Made by a program: the position numbers and the translations under genes
Source of the DNA: Burkholderiaceae bacterium
Lineage (GTDB): Bacteria > Pseudomonadota > Gammaproteobacteria > Burkholderiales > Burkholderiaceae_D
Direction: 5' to 3'
Length of the DNA stretch: 9,629 nt
NCBI GenBank assembly: GCA_014379395.1
Contig: JACMLV010000321.1
Span: forward strand, 1 to 9,629
Shown: positions 7,913 through 9,629 of the stretch, one piece after another
Layout: the number at the start of each line of letters is the position of its first letter
Numbering within the stretch: position 1 is the stretch's first letter
The notes under the pieces: generated by a model
Databases searched by the model: none
Seen by the model: the letters and a program-made list of their open reading frames with translations, nothing else
What the model was told of the DNA's origin: nothing

Positions 7913-8174
7913 AAGCCCCCCGGCGCCCGCGAGCAGGCAGGTATCAAACCAAAACCAAACCCGTCAATGCCTGAATCGGGCACATCGATCAAGGAGACCG
8001 TTCGGTACCGCCTCATCGCATCTGTTTTATCATTGACCATTCGTGGGGCGGCTACATGACACGCATCAATCGCATCCCGTCCGACGTAGTGGACTGTCAC
8101 GGTCCGCCAGCTGGCATGCCCGGAAGGAATATGGTTCGCAGCCAGCGCACGGATGGGCATAGCGAGGCCTTTGG
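7913..8174. promoter_or_regulatory. Divergent regulatory region between receptor and tonB
   Basis: These 262 bp separate two divergently transcribed, functionally linked genes and should hold both promoters. Visible elements are a plausible minus-strand promoter for the receptor (7940-7967), a TATCAT hexamer at 8028-8033 on the plus strand that could be a -10 for tonB but has no good -35, and a repeated octamer ATCGCATC at 8015-8022 and 8069-8076. A further CGCATC lies at 8062-8067, exactly 9 bases before the one in the second octamer. These repeats could be half-sites for a regulator. I recognise no known operator such as a Fur box. Confidence 0.5.
7940..7967 (-). promoter_or_regulatory. Putative sigma-70-type promoter of the receptor gene
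   Basis: On the minus strand, TTGACG (7962-7967, five of six matches to TTGACA) is followed after 16 bases by GATACC (7940-7945, a weaker -10 with the central ATA). Transcription would start about 20-25 bases before the receptor ATG at 7912. The spacer is unusual, a G/T-only run built from GGTTT/GGTTTT units. The -10 is weak, so activation by a regulator is likely if this is the promoter. Confidence 0.35.
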
Positions 8175-8187
8175 ATGGACGGCATGA
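8056..8187 (+). other. Possible short leader ORF ahead of tonB
   Basis: A 43-codon frame starts at ATG 8056 and ends at TGA 8185-8187. The stop forms an ATGA overlap with the second possible start (Met4, 8184) of the tonB frame. A G-rich GGGGCGG lies shortly upstream and could serve as a weak ribosome site. The predicted peptide (starts MTRINRIPSD) has no motif I recognise, and the frame could be open by chance in GC-rich DNA. It could couple translation to tonB if real. Confidence 0.15.
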
Positions 8188-8888
8188 ACTTCGCGCACCG
8201 GTGGAAGACACCGGCGAAACGCGTTGGCATCTTTATTTTTGTCATCTTTGTGCATGGGATGATCCTCTATGCGCTCACAACCGAGCATGCCCGCAAGGTG
8301 GTCAAGGTGGCCGAAGTGATCCACCAACCTGTCGAGGTCAGGATCATTGCGGAGACGAAACCCGTGCCGGAGGAGACGCCGCCTCCCGGCATGCGGCAGC
8401 GGCCGCCGAAGTCGGCGTCGAAGCCGCGGCCGTTCGTTCCTGCGCCGAAGCGTCCTGCCCGAAAGCCTGCGGCGAAGCACAACGCCCCGCTAGCCGCGCC
8501 AAGCACGGCGCCACCGTCGGCTCCGGCGCCGTCAATTTCCACACGGGAGCCGACGGTGCGGGCGCCGGCCACCGCTGTTGAAACCGTACCAGTGCCGCAC
8601 GTGCCGATCCGTACCGCGCCCGTGGTTGACCCCCGCTTTTGCGGCAAGCCTGAATATCCGTCGGCGTCGAGACGATTCGAAGAGAGCGGCGCGGTTGTTC
8701 TGAATTTCCTGATCGATGCGGATGGGCGTGTAGTACAGAGCAAAATCGAATCGTCGAGCGGATATGAAAGGCTGGATGAGGCCGCGCGCCGGGCGCTGAG
8801 CCTATGCAGGTTCAAACCGGGCACAGTGGACGGCAAGCCCGAGAAGTCTTGGCACACATTGAAATATGTGTGGCAACTCGGCGAGTAG
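8175..8888 (+). CDS. tonB: Energy transducer TonB
   Basis: A 237-residue inner-membrane protein that transmits proton-motive force from ExbB/ExbD to outer-membrane receptors. Domains: a short cytoplasmic N-terminus, a single signal-anchor helix at about 17-34, a long Pro/Ala/Lys-rich periplasm-spanning linker (about 62-150), and a C-terminal TonB domain at about 155-235. The last has the family pattern: EYP near 160, GAVVLNFLIDADGRV (172-186), SSSGYERLDEAA (193-204) and CRFKPG (211-216). His27 in the membrane helix matches the essential His20 of E. coli TonB. The Ser four residues before it in E. coli is Val23 here. Cys156 and Cys211 could form a disulfide in the C-terminal domain. I chose the ATG at 8175 because GAGG lies 7 bases upstream (8164-8167); Met4 at 8184 is an alternative. 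No exbB or exbD is present, so it must borrow them from elsewhere. Its divergent position suggests it serves the adjacent receptor. Confidence 0.92.
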   Translation: MDGMNFAHRWKTPAKRVGIFIFVIFVHGMILYALTTEHARKVVKVAEVIHQPVEVRIIAETKPVPEETPPPGMRQRPPKSASKPRPFVPAPKRPARKPAAKHNAPLAAPSTAPPSAPAPSISTREPTVRAPATAVETVPVPHVPIRTAPVVDPRFCGKPEYPSASRRFEESGAVVLNFLIDADGRVVQSKIESSSGYERLDEAARRALSLCRFKPGTVDGKPEKSWHTLKYVWQLGE

Positions 8889-9136
8889 CGACGCCGCTGC
8901 CGATCCCGACTGAAATTCACTTGCGCCTAAACAAGCTGGTTCCGTACGAGTCGGTCGCGGCGGCGATGGCCTCGGCGCAACGGCTTTCGAGTCAATCCAA
9001 GACAACCGGAAGGTGCCGAGCACGCCTGCCGGCGGCGCATATTGCGGTTGAGGAAATGACGCCTTGCGGCCAGCGCAGGAAGCTCATCGAGCTGTTCCTG
9101 GATGGCACTGACGAGCTCGGGCCGCTTCGTGCGGCG
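8889..9136. other. Convergent intergenic region without a clear gene
   Basis: These 248 bp lie between the ends of tonB (plus) and the EAL-domain gene (minus). I see no hairpin followed by a T-tract that would be a confident terminator. A small GCGGC/GCCGC stem around 9131-9145 overlaps the EAL stop codon but lacks a T-run. In-frame after the EAL stop, on the minus strand, the frame stays open to TAG at 8927-8929 and includes a helix-like stretch (RPELVSAIQEQLDELPALAA, about 9061-9121). This could be a fragment of former coding sequence or chance. Confidence 0.4.
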
Positions 9137-9629
9137 TCAAGCCGCGCCAGGCGCCGATAACTCGGTAAGGTTTCCACCCACGTTAGCTCGCGCGCCGGCT
9201 ATTTTGTCGAACAAGGCGATAAACGCGTCGGCCGCCAGCGCTTCGCTGTAATAAAAACCTTGCCCGGACAGGCAGTGATGCGCCATCAGGAAGGCGGCTT
9301 GCTGCTCGGTTTCCACGCCTTCCGCCAAGACCTTCATCTCCAGGCTGTTCGCCATCGCGATGATCGCCGTGACCAGCGCGGTGGCATTCCGGTCGCGGCC
9401 GATCTCGCGCACGAAGGACTGGTCGATCTTGATGGCATGCACCGGGAAGCGCTGCAAGTACGCGAGGCTGGAATAGCCGGTTCCGAAATCGTCGAGCGAC
9501 AGTTGTATCCCCATGCCGCTGAGCCGGGTCAGCGCGTCATCGACATCCTCGTTGCGCTGCAGCAGCAGGCCCTCGGTGATTTCCAGGTCGAGCGCGCCGG
9601 CGGGCAAACCGGTTTCATCCAGTATCCCC
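9137..9629 (-). CDS. EAL-domain c-di-GMP phosphodiesterase, C-terminal part (runs off window)
   Basis: The last 163 or so residues of a protein whose 5' end lies beyond the right edge. The frame is open to the edge: the residues before the TTG at 9605-9607 (ILDETG) continue the EAL fold, so that codon is not the true start. The visible part is the second half of an EAL domain with its catalytic and metal-binding motifs intact: ELEITE-like DLEITEG, DDFGTGYSS, the Lys of KIDQSF, EGVET and the Gln in GQGFYYS. Such proteins hydrolyse cyclic di-GMP to pGpG. An active enzyme is expected if the missing N-terminal half carries the EAL motif itself. Upstream domains (often PAS, GGDEF or membrane sensors) are unseen. 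The tail after the EAL domain is short (about 20 residues). It points towards tonB and shares no promoter with the other genes in the window. Confidence 0.93.
   Translation of the reverse strand, partial: GILDETGLPAGALDLEITEGLLLQRNEDVDDALTRLSGMGIQLSLDDFGTGYSSLAYLQRFPVHAIKIDQSFVREIGRDRNATALVTAIIAMANSLEMKVLAEGVETEQQAAFLMAHHCLSGQGFYYSEALAADAFIALFDKIAGARANVGGNLTELSAPGAA

Noticed and set aside
8267..8920. A 217-codon minus-strand frame antisense to tonB
   Set aside because: It mirrors the tonB frame with low-complexity Gly/Ala/Thr content and no domain; tonB is clear on the other strand.
1..9629. CRISPR arrays, tRNA or rRNA genes, transposases
   Set aside because: I saw no regularly spaced repeats, tRNA-like cloverleaf sequence, rRNA sequence or transposase motif anywhere in the window.

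Overview
This is a GC-rich window with dense, leaderless-looking spacing, a TonB-dependent outer-membrane receptor, its own TonB, a hybrid sensor kinase and an EAL-domain c-di-GMP protein. That gene set and the protein style point to a free-living or environmental Gram-negative proteobacterium. A betaproteobacterium (Burkholderiales-like) is my best guess, made without any database search.

Layout. Positions 1-187 hold no convincing gene, only a strong GC-rich inverted repeat at 26-64. On the minus strand, 268-483 encodes a ribbon-helix-helix (VapB/CopG-type) antitoxin. The 4-base-overlapping start of a VapC-type toxin follows it, but the toxin diverges after about nine residues and stops at 188, so only a remnant is left. 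The core of the window is a minus-strand series running from 7912 down to 551. It comprises a TonB-dependent receptor (5324-7912), a periplasmic extracellular solute-binding protein (3861-5210) and a large hybrid sensor histidine kinase/receiver protein (551-3826, start corrected from the longest open frame). Divergent from the receptor, across a 262-bp regulatory region, is a TonB energy transducer (8175-8888, plus strand). The right edge carries the C-terminal part of an EAL-domain protein (9137-9629, minus strand) that runs out of the window.

How they may work together. TonB would energise the receptor, which imports a ligand into the periplasm. The solute-binding protein could capture it there. 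The next gene is a sensor kinase with a periplasmic domain of about 340 residues, and no ABC permease or ATPase gene is present. The simplest reading is therefore a sensing relay (receptor - binding protein - kinase) rather than an ABC importer. This is inference from gene order. The ligand and the kinase's downstream partner cannot be read from the sequence: the kinase ends in a receiver and a short helical tail, with no DNA-binding or enzymatic output domain.
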